This document shows, piece after piece, positions 55,311 through 64,000 of a stretch of 64,000 nt of DNA. A program made the position numbers and the translations under genes. Source of the stretch: Zizania palustris (lineage: Eukaryota > Streptophyta > Magnoliopsida > Poales > Poaceae). The notes beneath the pieces were generated by a model that saw only the letters and a program-made list of their open reading frames with translations, was not told where the DNA came from and did no database searches. Location of the stretch: positions 41,105,712 to 41,169,711 of the forward strand of contig JAAALK010000286.1 in the NCBI GenBank assembly GCA_019279435.1. Reading direction: 5' to 3'. Position 1 is the stretch's first letter, and each line of letters begins with the position of its first letter.

Positions 55311-56991
55311 TGTTGATAGCAAAAAATGGCATTGATGGTTAAGATTGTCAAAATATCAATTTTGATAATTTGGGCCAAAAATACACATGTCCCGAGTTGG
55401 GCTGAAGCCCTAAAGGACCGAAGGCCCACAGAGCTATGGACTTCTGAAACTTCCAAAAAGTCTGCAGCCTTCGTCCCGAAGACCTTCAGAGGCCTACCAC
55501 ACCGAAGCTTCGGCCCGAGGAGCGGGCTTCGGCGGGCCTAGCCGAAGGCCCACTTCGGGCAGAGATAGAGATTGAGTCCGATTTTTGACTAAGTCTTTCC
55601 ACGCGTGATTAAGCCAAATCTTATCATATTAGGCTTAGAGATTAGAAGTCTAGACCCTATAAATATAGGGGTGAGGCCGGTTCAGAACCCCCCAACACAA
55701 ATCAACTACAAAGCCCTAGCTTTGAACTATACCTTTACTTTTACCTTTACTTTCTGCAATCTTCATGGGTTTGCCTGGAAGCCCTTCGCTGGCCACTTCA
55801 GAATAGTGGTAATCCTTGTTACTTCGCTTGTGAAGTATCCGCTAATCTACGTAATAGATTGCTATCACCTTGTTACTTCGTCTATGAAGTAACCGCTAAT
55901 CTGCGTAACAGATTGCTACATTCGCCCCCTAGTGCAACACTTAGCAGAATTCGGTCCTCAGGCCGAATTGGTACTTCGAATCTACTCTGTTGCGGGTTTC
56001 TACGTTCGGAGCTACTTCGCCGGAGGTGTCCGGAGCCGAGAGATCGGTTTCGGAGGTTGCTAGAACACCTTTTGGCGAGGTCGCTGCTTCAACCGCCCGT
56101 GCCGGACCGTCACGCTGTTGTCGGTTTGACCAAGTCTCGCACGCCAGCACGCTTCGTAACAGGCTTCGTCACGACAGACTTCGCCACGCTCGTACCCCGC
56201 GTCAGATGAAGTCACGCCCGCGCGCTGCGTCCAAGTCATTATTCTGTATCTTACTGTGTCAGAGACTTCGAGAAATACCCCGCTATTCGGAGGTGATTAT
56301 CGCGTCCATATCGTTTCGGAGTTCATCTTCGGTCAGATCAGTCCGAACGCCGAAGGTACCCTTCGGTGGGATACTTCGCACCAGACACCGAAGGTATACT
56401 TCGGCGAAACCCTTCGCGCTATACCTCGAATCAGTCAGGCTTCGCTCGGCTTGCTGATTTGTTCTGTTTAATATATTTCTTTCGGCTAATTGGATTATTT
56501 TGTGTGATCTGATTACCTGGCGACTCCACCCCTTACCACGGTTAAGGGTAGTCGGAATGCAACGTCAATGTTGTGTTACGCTTACTGTGTCAGAGACTTC
56601 GAGAAATACCCCGTTGTTCGGAGGTGATTATCGCATCCATATCGTTTCGGAGTTCATCTTCGGTCAGATCAGTCCGAACGCCGAAGGTACCCTTCGGTGG
56701 GATACTTCGCACCAGACGCCAAAGGTATACTTCGACGAAACCCTTCGCGCTATACCTCGAATCAGTCAGGCTTCGCTCGACTTGCTGATTTGTTCTGTTT
56801 AATATATTTCTTTCGGCTAATTGGATTATTTTGTGTGATCTGATTACCTGGCGACTCCACCCCTTACCACGGTTAAGGGTAGTCGGAATGCGACGTCAAT
56901 GTTGTGTTACGCTTAGGTTTGTCCCTAAGTATCCGCACACTTTTGGATCATCGAACTGACCCAAGTACGGGGGCACACTTCTGTGTCAACA
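55311..56991 (+). mobile_element. Probable solo LTR, about 1.7 kb, inserted in the MULE
   Basis: Starts TGTTGATAG and ends GTGTCAACA, so it has TG...CA and inverted ends TGTTGA/TCAACA. A TATA box tataaata at 55658-55665 points to plus-strand reading. No coding domain lies inside, and no partner LTR is in the window. Flanking five bases are taact and tattt, which do not match exactly, so target duplication is unproven. It is rich in TTCG words and holds a 331-bp tandem duplication. Confidence 0.65.
56251..56912. repeat. 331-bp tandem duplication inside the solo LTR
   Basis: ttactgtgtcagagacttcg occurs at 56251 and 56582; the copies differ at about ten positions and the second ends at gttgtgttacgctta. 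Confidence 0.95.
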
Positions 56992-57089
56992 TATTTATAG
57001 TATGAAAAAATTGGGAGGAGAGATTTACTTAGAATGAGTGGACAGCTTGAGGGACTTTGGATCTAATGGAATGGATTTTTGGTGTTGGT

Positions 57090-57361
57090 AAGGGAGCGTT
57101 CGGTTCCCTTTATATAGGGGAGCAGTCGACGAGTGTTTAACGGCCGACTAACGTCACGTCAGCGGGAGTCAGTCGGTTGAAAGAGCCGTTGGCGCGGGTA
57201 ACTAGCTGTTGTCGCGCCAGCGTGGCGCCCAATCGACTCTTGGCGGCAGTCGGCAGTTGGTTGACCGACTGCTACCTATTTTTGAAATTTTTTGAAAGTG
57301 CTATACGGATTTGAAATTTTGCTTTAAAAAATTATTATTTTAAAAAAATCTGCCATGACGC
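57090..57361 (-). repeat. Right terminal inverted repeat of the MULE
   Basis: The reverse complement begins GCGTCATGGCAGATTTTTTT and follows the left repeat through aaatttcaaatccgtatagca, agtcggtcaaccaactgccg and cccctatataaaggg. Outer flanks do not show a matching 9-10 bp target duplication. Confidence 0.85.
57105..57120 (-). promoter_or_regulatory. TATA box in the right inverted repeat
   Basis: CCCCTATATAAAGGG on the minus strand, pointing toward the GRF gene. The solo LTR now lies between the two. Confidence 0.65.
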
Positions 57362-58270
57362 CGTCCCCCGCACTGACAGGAGTTAAACGGATGGGCGGCG
57401 CGGAAGCAGAGCACCCATCATCGCGGGAGACCGGGAGGACGACGCGTGTGTAGAAGTGGGTACGCGACGCAAAGCGGAGGCGCAGGAGAGAAGCCGAGCG
57501 AAGCGAAAGCGCGGAGGAGACCAAAAGCGGCGGGGTACTGGCGCATGTTGGTGGACGCGGAAGCAAGCACGGTCGTTTGATTGGCTTCCCTTGCCCTTTT
57601 TTGCTTTGCTTCCATCGCAAGTTGTGCGCCATTCCATCCGTCTCTCGCGCTGCCGGCCGGTGGCATGTACCCGGCTGACGCCGTCACCTTCTCCCGTGCG
57701 TACGTACACCGACGTCGAGGCTGATTGCTTCTCCTTCTTTTTTTACGGTAAGGAAAAAAGTTACGTTCGCGTTCTCTGTAATGACAAACAAATTTTACAT
57801 AAATTTTGTATGTTTGTATACATAACTGTTCTATAGTAAAGTTATCGATGGTGTTACCGTGAACATATCAATTAACGATAATAGATTTTAGTATGACATT
57901 GAGCCCAATAAAATATTGGATTATAGAACTATATTTTATCTAATCAGATAGTCATTGATTGATATACCACAACACCCCCTACTTATTTGCATCCACACTT
58001 ATGGTTCTATCATCAAAAGTGCCAAAGAAATGATAACAACTTTAAATAAAACCCTAAAATTAGGTTATAAATTCAAATCTTTAGTATATTTTTTGTCCCG
58101 CAAAGATTTTGGATAAATTTGATAAATCAGTTGTTAGAGTTAAAATAATAAAGTGAATATTATTAATAAGAAAATAGTATTATAAAATAGATATGTAAGG
58201 TACTAGATAAATAAAAAATATTAGTTTATGAATTAATTGTAAGTAATAAGGTAGAAATAATATTTTTTTA
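57362..58270. other. No gene seen
   Basis: 57362-57740 is GC-rich with overlapping ORFs on both strands, none of which resembles a protein I know; it could be an old promoter or first exon region. 57740-58270 is AT-rich. Confidence 0.4.
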
Positions 58271-58277
58271 TAAAATT

Positions 58278-58975
58278 GAATGCCAGAAACAAAGCTTGTT
58301 TTCGGTGAATTTTTTTAATCATTTGACATTTTTAAGATGCTTATTTTAATTATAACGTTACTTTTGAGATTGACATATAGTACTATTTATATCAATAAAT
58401 GTGGATCAAAATAGCACAAATATAAAACTACTTTTCAAGAGCGACAAATTATCAAATCCCTCGTTTTCAGTATAGCGAGTACTCCCTCTGGTACACAAAA
58501 ACAAGTTGTTTTGAATATGATTTCACGTACCAAGGAGCAATTAATTATTGTGTACTTTCCATGTTTGCCCCTATTAAATATAGTGCAGGAGTAAACATAG
58601 CACGAAAAATAAGAAAAAAATAGTACTACTTGAAGAGTATAGTTGTCCAAACTATACAATAAAATATAAAACGATTTGTTTTTGTGTACCGAAGGGGGTA
58701 GATTTTAAGATTAATACAAACAAGCAGGGCCCTGCGTAACTGCGTAGCGTGTGTGTTCCTCTTTTGAATGCTAAAAACGAAGCTTGCTTTCGGTAAAGTG
58801 AGTAGAATTTAAGATTAATAGACACAAGCAGGGTCCTGCCTCCTGCGTAACTGCGTGGCGTGCGTGTTCCTCTGTCGAATGCTAGATACAAAGCTTGTTT
58901 TCAGTAGAGTGAGTAGATTTTAATGTTAATAGAAACAAGCAGGGCCCGACGTAACTGCGTAGCGTCTGTGTTCCA
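58278..58975. repeat. Short tandem array (unit about 110-120 bp) with a MITE inserted
   Basis: A unit with gaatgctaga-acaaagcttg-tttcggta, then gtagattttaagattaata, acaagcagggccctgcgtaa and tgcgtagcgtgtgtgttcct recurs about three times between 58698 and 58975. Part of the unit (gaatgccagaaacaaagctt gttttcggt) also lies at 58279-58309, left of the MITE at 58482-58698. Confidence 0.8.
58482..58698. mobile_element. Stowaway-like MITE (217 bp)
   Basis: Ends ctccctctggtacacaaaaacaa and tttgtttttgtgtaccgaaggggg are inverted repeats, flanked by TA on both sides (58480-58481, 58699-58700). CTCCCTC ends and a TA target are the Stowaway/Tc1-mariner signature. No coding capacity. Confidence 0.85.
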
Positions 58976-59010
58976 CCCAATCCTTTTTCTTTGCGCGCGG
59001 TTCCATTCCT

Positions 59011-59033
59011 GGCTGCTGCTGCTGCTGCTGCTG
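59011..59033. repeat. (GCT)n microsatellite
   Basis: Seven GCT units in a row. Confidence 0.95.
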
Positions 59034-59477
59034 AAGTAGTATAGGAGTACGTGGCTTTGCCTAACAGAGTACGAGTAGACGATACGGCGGTGCTAAAGTT
59101 TGGATGCCACCAACGCCATGTTTGAACAAAAGGCGCCGGAAAACATGGAGGGAACCAAAGCAAAACGAAACCCCATCTGCATGCAACCGCGCTCTCGCGA
59201 ACCTTCCTTGCTTGCTGTGTCACTTCAGTACTTCAGCATTGTGCCTTGTAATTGCACGCTGCATGCTCAACAGAGCTGTGCATGGCGAGCCAGACAGCCA
59301 GTACGGACGTCAATTTTGCGATGGGTATAATTTTGAGTTTAAATTCCTATCCACGCACGAGTTTAGGAATGTGGTTTAGGATTGAACGAGTAGGTTTAGT
59401 TTTAAGCTTAAGGATTTCCGCTGGGTTTCAGTATTCGGACACCAATTTAGTTTAAACTCACATATTTTGTATGTACG

Positions 59478-60080
59478 AGTTTGAGAGTGACAGCGTAATC
59501 AGAAAATACATAATATGTTTTTAGTGTGTTTTTAGTGTTAGAACCTCAGAAGGTTTAAAGTGTTGATAGGGGTTCGAACTCTGCCCAAAGTCTTCAAAAT
59601 AAATAATAACCTTCTTGTAAAAGTAATATTAATTAACATTATCAGTGTTCGATTCCCTCCACTTGCAAACAAGATGATATTTATAGGTACAACATAAACA
59701 TGATGTTACCAAACTACCCTCTACTTATAATCGACTATAACAATGATATACAGATGATTACATAGGGGTAACATTGCAAAATACCGTATAAACATCGTAA
59801 AGTATATGTCTTGTCGTAGAGGATTGAAGCTCCTTGTTTTGACCTTTATTTTGGAGTGGTTTCAGGCCCTTGAGTCTGTATAGTGAAAATGGTTCAGAGG
59901 CACCATGCTTTGAAGGGGCTCTGAAGTTGGTAAAGGGAGACTTTGAAACTGGTGAAGGAGCTTCCAAAGCTGGTGGAGAGAGGCTCTGAAGGTGAATAAG
60001 GGAGCTCTGAAGCAATTCTAAAGCAATCTTCTAGTTGGAGTCCAGAAGTTCTCATAAGGTGCTTTATCATTCAATATCTT
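59478..60080 (-). repeat. LTR-family copy B
   Basis: Shares gttagaacctcagaaggttt, cagtgttcgattccctcc, gatgttaccaaactaccctc and cataggggtaacattg with the reverse complement of 63400-63860, and less closely with 24985-25470. The TATA orientation gives minus-strand reading. No coding DNA or second LTR lies next to it. Edges are approximate. Confidence 0.65.
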
Positions 60081-62027
60081 TTGATTAGTTCTCGGTCAAT
60101 TCTTAAGTACATGGACAATCATTTCCCAAACCCAAACATAGAGTATTTTTATAAATTTACTATGTGTATAGTCTTTTTCTACTAAACTCTGTGGTTTAGA
60201 TATTGATCGCCGCTTTGAAATTTATTTGTTTTCTCTGCATCAAATAAAGAAGTGAAAAAAATGTCAGAGCATAATTTTAGAGAATTATCAAAAAAAATAT
60301 TTTTTATTTTTTATATTAAGACTATTATTGGGAGGATATAACCCTCGACATGGGCTTCAGTGAACTGTAGTAGTGAAAGAAATATGTCATATAGAGATAG
60401 AAGCGGCTTAGAGATAATAAAGCGTTCAATTGTAATCCCTTAAAACTATTAACCTAACGTGGATACAATTCTCTTACATGTAACCTCGTCTCTGCAATAT
60501 ATAAAGTGTGATACTTGCAAGACACAAGACAAAGGGTATTTGTCACATTAACAAATTGAACCTATCAAAATCTCATACTATTTCTGATTCTATGTCAATC
60601 ATTGTGTCTCAAATATTGCGCAATTCCCTACACAAATCACCACCGACAGATTTCTTGGTGGTCTGTATAGCAAAATACCAATAATTATGAATATAAATAT
60701 AAAAATCTTATCTACAAATTGTTTTTTAGTTACACGCTATTTTTTTACTGACCACAACCAAACAGCACCGGTGGTGGAGCCACGTTATTGATGGGCCAAA
60801 AAATCAGTGCTATTTTCTTGTATTGATTATATGCACCGCTTCCGCTTTAAATTTCATATCTACATATTATAACCTATAAATTAGTTTATAAAATTTAGTG
60901 TGGTTTCTAAATGAATTGTTCTCGTTTATCTACCAGCTACTAGCTAGCAGAGAGCGTGCATCCTACTCGAACAATTCTGTAGTACCTACCAAAGATTTGT
61001 GTGTCTTGCTCATGCATGCAGATATAATGTTCGGTTCCAATTTGATGGACTACATAACTGGATGTGCATATGTATGCAACGCACATATCAACTGTAAATT
61101 CATAGCAGTATGTCTTGTTTAATAACTTTAATGTCTTATTAGAACTCTAAAAATCGCAAATTAAATAATAAGTTAGTGATAAAATCAGTAAGCTAAAATC
61201 CTATATGTGCTCTGCACTGGTTGCCCACAGATAGGCAGTGTCGAGTCATGATTGGAACTGTACGTACGTGTTGCAAATGCAGCACTTGAATGCACGGTCC
61301 ATATGAGTAGATGACACTCTATGACTTCAATGGAGAAACGTGAGTTGGCACCGCCCTCTCTCGGCGTGCCATTAGAGTGGCCCAGATTAGCCAAACGGGG
61401 CCGGCAAATGAACAAATTTGAGCGTGGATACAGCCGTGAACAGTTGCGCTTCATTGTACTGGGGCTCATCCATATTGATGTCACAGATAGGATGGTGCAG
61501 TGTTAATTTTGGAAAAACAACTCTCACATGATTAACAATCCAGTTAGAGCAGCAACCTCGTACTCACTCGTCGTAAAATTGTTGGCAACAATATATTTTG
61601 ATAACAAATCAGAGATGAACGTTAACTCATTGGCATTGACGTTTTTTTGGCAGGACTTGTTTGCACGCACGATAGCGGTGGGCACATAGGTCCGTCCAAA
61701 TCTATACCGTATAATTGAGTCTAGCGTCCATCTAACCATTCATTTATTAAAGAGAAAATTACTCACATACCATTATAATTTTCAAGAATTGCTTACATGC
61801 TATTGTCAGTAACTATGGTGGCCCCATTTGTCATTGGCACACCGATGACATATTGACAAATCGTAAAAATTGTAATGGCACAGAAAGAAATTAACACATT
61901 AAATCACAGTTTTTTATTCACATCTTGATATTAATTTTTCTCTCCCTTGGATCGGCCCAATCCATTATGATTTGTCCTCCTCTCTCTACCATTGGACCTT
62001 GCTTGTTTTATATAAAAGTTGATCTTC
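60081..62027. other. No gene seen
   Basis: AT-rich intergenic DNA. A TATA-like atatataaag near 60498 and other LTR-like features occur, but no partner repeat. ORFs of 60-100 codons have no recognisable content. Confidence 0.45.
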
Positions 62028-62230
62028 TGTTTTATATGTCAATTATTAATATATAGAAATCATCGATATATAGAAGTTAATATGTTTTATATGGAAATTA
62101 TTAATATATGAAATCATCAATATATAGAAGCTGATATGTTTTATATGGAAATTAATAATATATGAAATGTTGATCATACATATTAAAATCCGATTAGTTT
62201 TATATAGAAATAATAAATAAATAGAAAACA
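62028..62230. repeat. AT-rich tandem repeat, unit about 54-55 bp, 3-4 copies
   Basis: tgttttatat starts at 62028, 62083 and 62137, each followed by gaaattattaatatat and a gaaatcat-atatatagaag block; a weaker copy follows to about 62230. Confidence 0.85.
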
Positions 62231-62636
62231 TATTAATAGCACAATATTATTTTTAGAAGCCTTGGAATCCCTTTCCACCCCTTTCCTTCTTCGGCGCCTC
62301 CCTATAAAGTCCAGAGTCCATGGACGAATCCCGCCATCATTTCCAATCCTAGCATCACGAACTTGAGCCCGCACCGTGCGTTTTTGCTCTGCCTCCGCTC
62401 GCTAAGCTCTAGCCGCCCGTCCTCGTCGCTGATAGCCGTATTCGTTCTCATTGTCGACTCTGTCAGATCCACCATCCCCTCCCCATCCTCGGCCAACACT
62501 CATGATCGCATCCCTGACCACCGGATCACCATCGTCGCCTCCATGGTGCACATTTGCTCACTTAACTTCAAACCCCCGTAACTTCAAGACCTTCGTAACT
62601 TTTGCTCATTTGTGATCTTTAAAATCTTTTTAGATG

Positions 62637-62785
62637 TTGATCATGGCACACAACTACTGTCGTGAGTTTAAAGAGTTCGTCAAAGAGCTTCACCACCTAA
62701 TACAGTCCCTTGGTTTCACGCAAAATCCGGAATTCCAGTGCAAGTTCCTAGAAGGAGACGACACATGCGGATTATTGCTAATATA
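62637..62785 (+). pseudogene. Short fragment related to the Tekay extra ORF
   Basis: After ctttttag the frame reads MLIMAHNYCREFKEFVKELH, HLIQSLGFTQNPEFQCKFLE and stops soon after GDDTCGLLLI. It resembles the start of the extra ORF at 31.2 kb (CRHYEGFVRELRMMLTFLGF, EPEFQGVYPDEF): CR, FV-EL, LGF and PEFQ are shared in the same spacing. The sequence upstream (62260-62580) is GC-richer and may be leader DNA of the same old element. Confidence 0.5.
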
Positions 62786-63319
62786 ATTGTTTTTTAATTT
62801 TCAACATTGTGTAGTATGGGTATGATACTGGTACTCTATAATTAGAATTTAGTTGGAAAAATAGTACACCGAACAACTAGATAATTTTTATAGCCTTAAT
62901 TAGTGTATCATATAAATAAATATGATATGATAATAAAGTTAAGAGGGAGAGAAAATGCTATCATTTCTTATGTAAGAAAACAGCTTTACGTGAGAAAAAG
63001 AAGAAGAGATGATTGGTGTACGAAAGAAAAGACAAAATATGTGATTAGATGTAAATTTATTTTCAAGAAATTATCAATCAGAGATTCCTATAAATACTGT
63101 GTATACTGTCTATTTGACATGGCAAGCACAAAAACTATTTAGTAATATCTAGAATGATATGATAATGTATTAAATGAGATAAAGAATAAAATAGTTTTTA
63201 TATGAAATCTAATTTATTATATAATAGTAAAAGAAAAATGAATAAAAATTATACTAAACTACATTATTGAATTAATAATATATATTAAGATAATAAAATA
63301 TAACAATAGTCTCTAAACA
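62786..63319. other. No gene seen
   Basis: Strongly AT-rich DNA with one meaningless 79-codon frame; nothing recognised. Confidence 0.45.
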
Positions 63320-63365
63320 GTACTCTCTCCAGTTTCATAAAGCAGATCGTTTTATACTTATATAT
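63320..63365. mobile_element. Stowaway-like MITE end, partial
   Basis: gtactctctccagtttcataaagcagatcg-ttttatac resembles a Stowaway terminus (ctccctccagtttca...). The other end was not found, and the next LTR copy begins soon after, so it is likely truncated. Confidence 0.45.
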
Positions 63366-63399
63366 AAACTTACCCACACAAGTCGTATTGCATTTTATT

Positions 63400-63860
63400 G
63401 TGTGTGGGGTAAATAACTCCTGATGTACTTATGGCTGACTAACAGTTTTAATTAAGAGACGTCGAACATTGAAGCCTCTCTAGGGTCTTTTGGACTCCGG
63501 CTAGAAGGTTCCTTTGGAGCCCTTCTTAAGTCGTAGAGCCTTCAAACTATGCTCAGCTAGACAAACTCGAATGCCCTAAAATCGATCCGGAGCAAAGGCC
63601 AAAACCAAGGACTCTAGTCCCCACTGACAAGACATGTACTTATAGTGTTCATACATCATTTTACCATGTTACCCCTATATAATCCTTTGTATATCACTGT
63701 TATAGTAAATTGCAAGTAGAGAGTAGTTTGGTAACATCCTATTTATGTTATGCCTATAAGTATCCTCCTCTTTGTAAGAGTGAAGGGGATCAAATACAAG
63801 TTATTTACATCATAGACAATTCAATTGGACATAGGGCTATGATCTAACATTCAGAGGCCT
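63400..63860 (+). repeat. LTR-family copy C
   Basis: Inverted relative of 59478-60080 and 24985-25470: gttacccctatataatc, gagtagtttggtaacatcct, ttatgcctataagtatcctc, gaaggggatcaaata. Read on the plus strand. Edges are approximate, and the element may run past the window. Confidence 0.65.
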
Positions 63861-64000
63861 AAACCAGACTTAAACACCTCGCATAAATATATGCCCTTTG
63901 AGGCTAGTTAAACCGGTCACGTAATTATTAATTACGCTAATAGTTGATATCATCCATGGGGAGCTTAGTTCTAAATTACCATAACCTACACAATCAACTT

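Larger units (their letters stand above)
26177..57361 (+). mobile_element. Large Mutator-like (MULE) element carrying PMD and GRF genes, with nested insertions
   Basis: The two ends are long imperfect inverted repeats (26177-26489 and 57090-57361). Inside, in plus order, lie a transposase N-terminal-like exon, a PMD gene, a charged fragment, and on the minus strand a GRF zinc-finger gene. The Tekay, SIRE-like and solo-LTR insertions make up most of the length; without them I estimate roughly 5-6 kb. Long inverted ends and convergent genes with promoters in the ends fit the MuDR plan. The catalytic transposase core is not visible and no 9-bp target duplication was found, so the MULE call rests on end structure and cargo. 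The element itself is probably immobile. Confidence 0.7.

Noticed and set aside
55311..56991. A perfect target duplication for the solo LTR
   Set aside because: The flanks taact and tattt share only three of five bases.
26177..57361. A 9-bp target duplication flanking the MULE
   Set aside because: The outer sequences (ccccattggat on the left, ccgtcccccgc on the right) do not match; I could not support one.
57324..57836. Overlapping frames of 89-126 codons on both strands just outside the MULE
   Set aside because: Arg/Ala-rich readings with no family resemblance; a GC-rich region gives open frames by chance.

Overview
The window is nuclear DNA of a grass. The evidence is an intron-bearing alpha-expansin gene, an intron-bearing receptor-like cytoplasmic kinase gene, and dense nested transposons of types common in grass genomes (Tat and Tekay Ty3 elements, SIRE-like Copia, PMD-carrying Mutator-like DNA, Stowaway MITE). 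A panicoid grass is my guess; the species cannot be fixed from the sequence. I see no bacterial, viral or organellar genes.

Layout. 1-8642: a Ty3 element of the Tat lineage on the minus strand, running off the left edge. Its region past pol holds a 118-bp tandem array, and its gag is split by a solo Copia LTR (5226-7204). 8643-9200: 3' end of a LINE. 9204-15400: old Ty3 fragments, one split by a slightly broken Copia element (9863-15285, minus strand). 16605-18646: five exons of an RLCK-VII type protein kinase (plus strand) whose first exon is not visible. 20614-23083: a complete three-exon alpha-expansin gene (minus strand). 23230-26170: intergenic DNA with hAT and Ty3 relics.

26177-57361: bounded by inverted repeats of roughly 270-310 bp, each with an inward-facing TATA box. 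I read this as one Mutator-like element of about 31 kb, swollen by later insertions. Its own cargo is an N-terminal transposase-like exon, a plant mobile domain (PMD) gene with a proline-rich tail, a charged fragment of unknown type, and a GRF-type zinc-finger protein on the minus strand. Inserted in it are a young Tekay-type chromovirus (27698-41398, TSD GCAGC), a decayed SIRE-like Copia element (43674-53687) and a probable solo LTR (55311-56991). The Tekay element contains a 1000-N gap whose two flanks repeat each other, so the gap looks like an assembly artefact.

57362-64000: non-coding DNA with a Stowaway MITE inside a short tandem array, two copies of one LTR family, AT-rich tandem repeats, and a small fragment related to the extra ORF of the Tekay element.

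Only the kinase and the expansin look like host genes. The rest is a layered transposon record. The youngest datable event is the Tekay insertion, whose LTRs differ at about seven places by eye.
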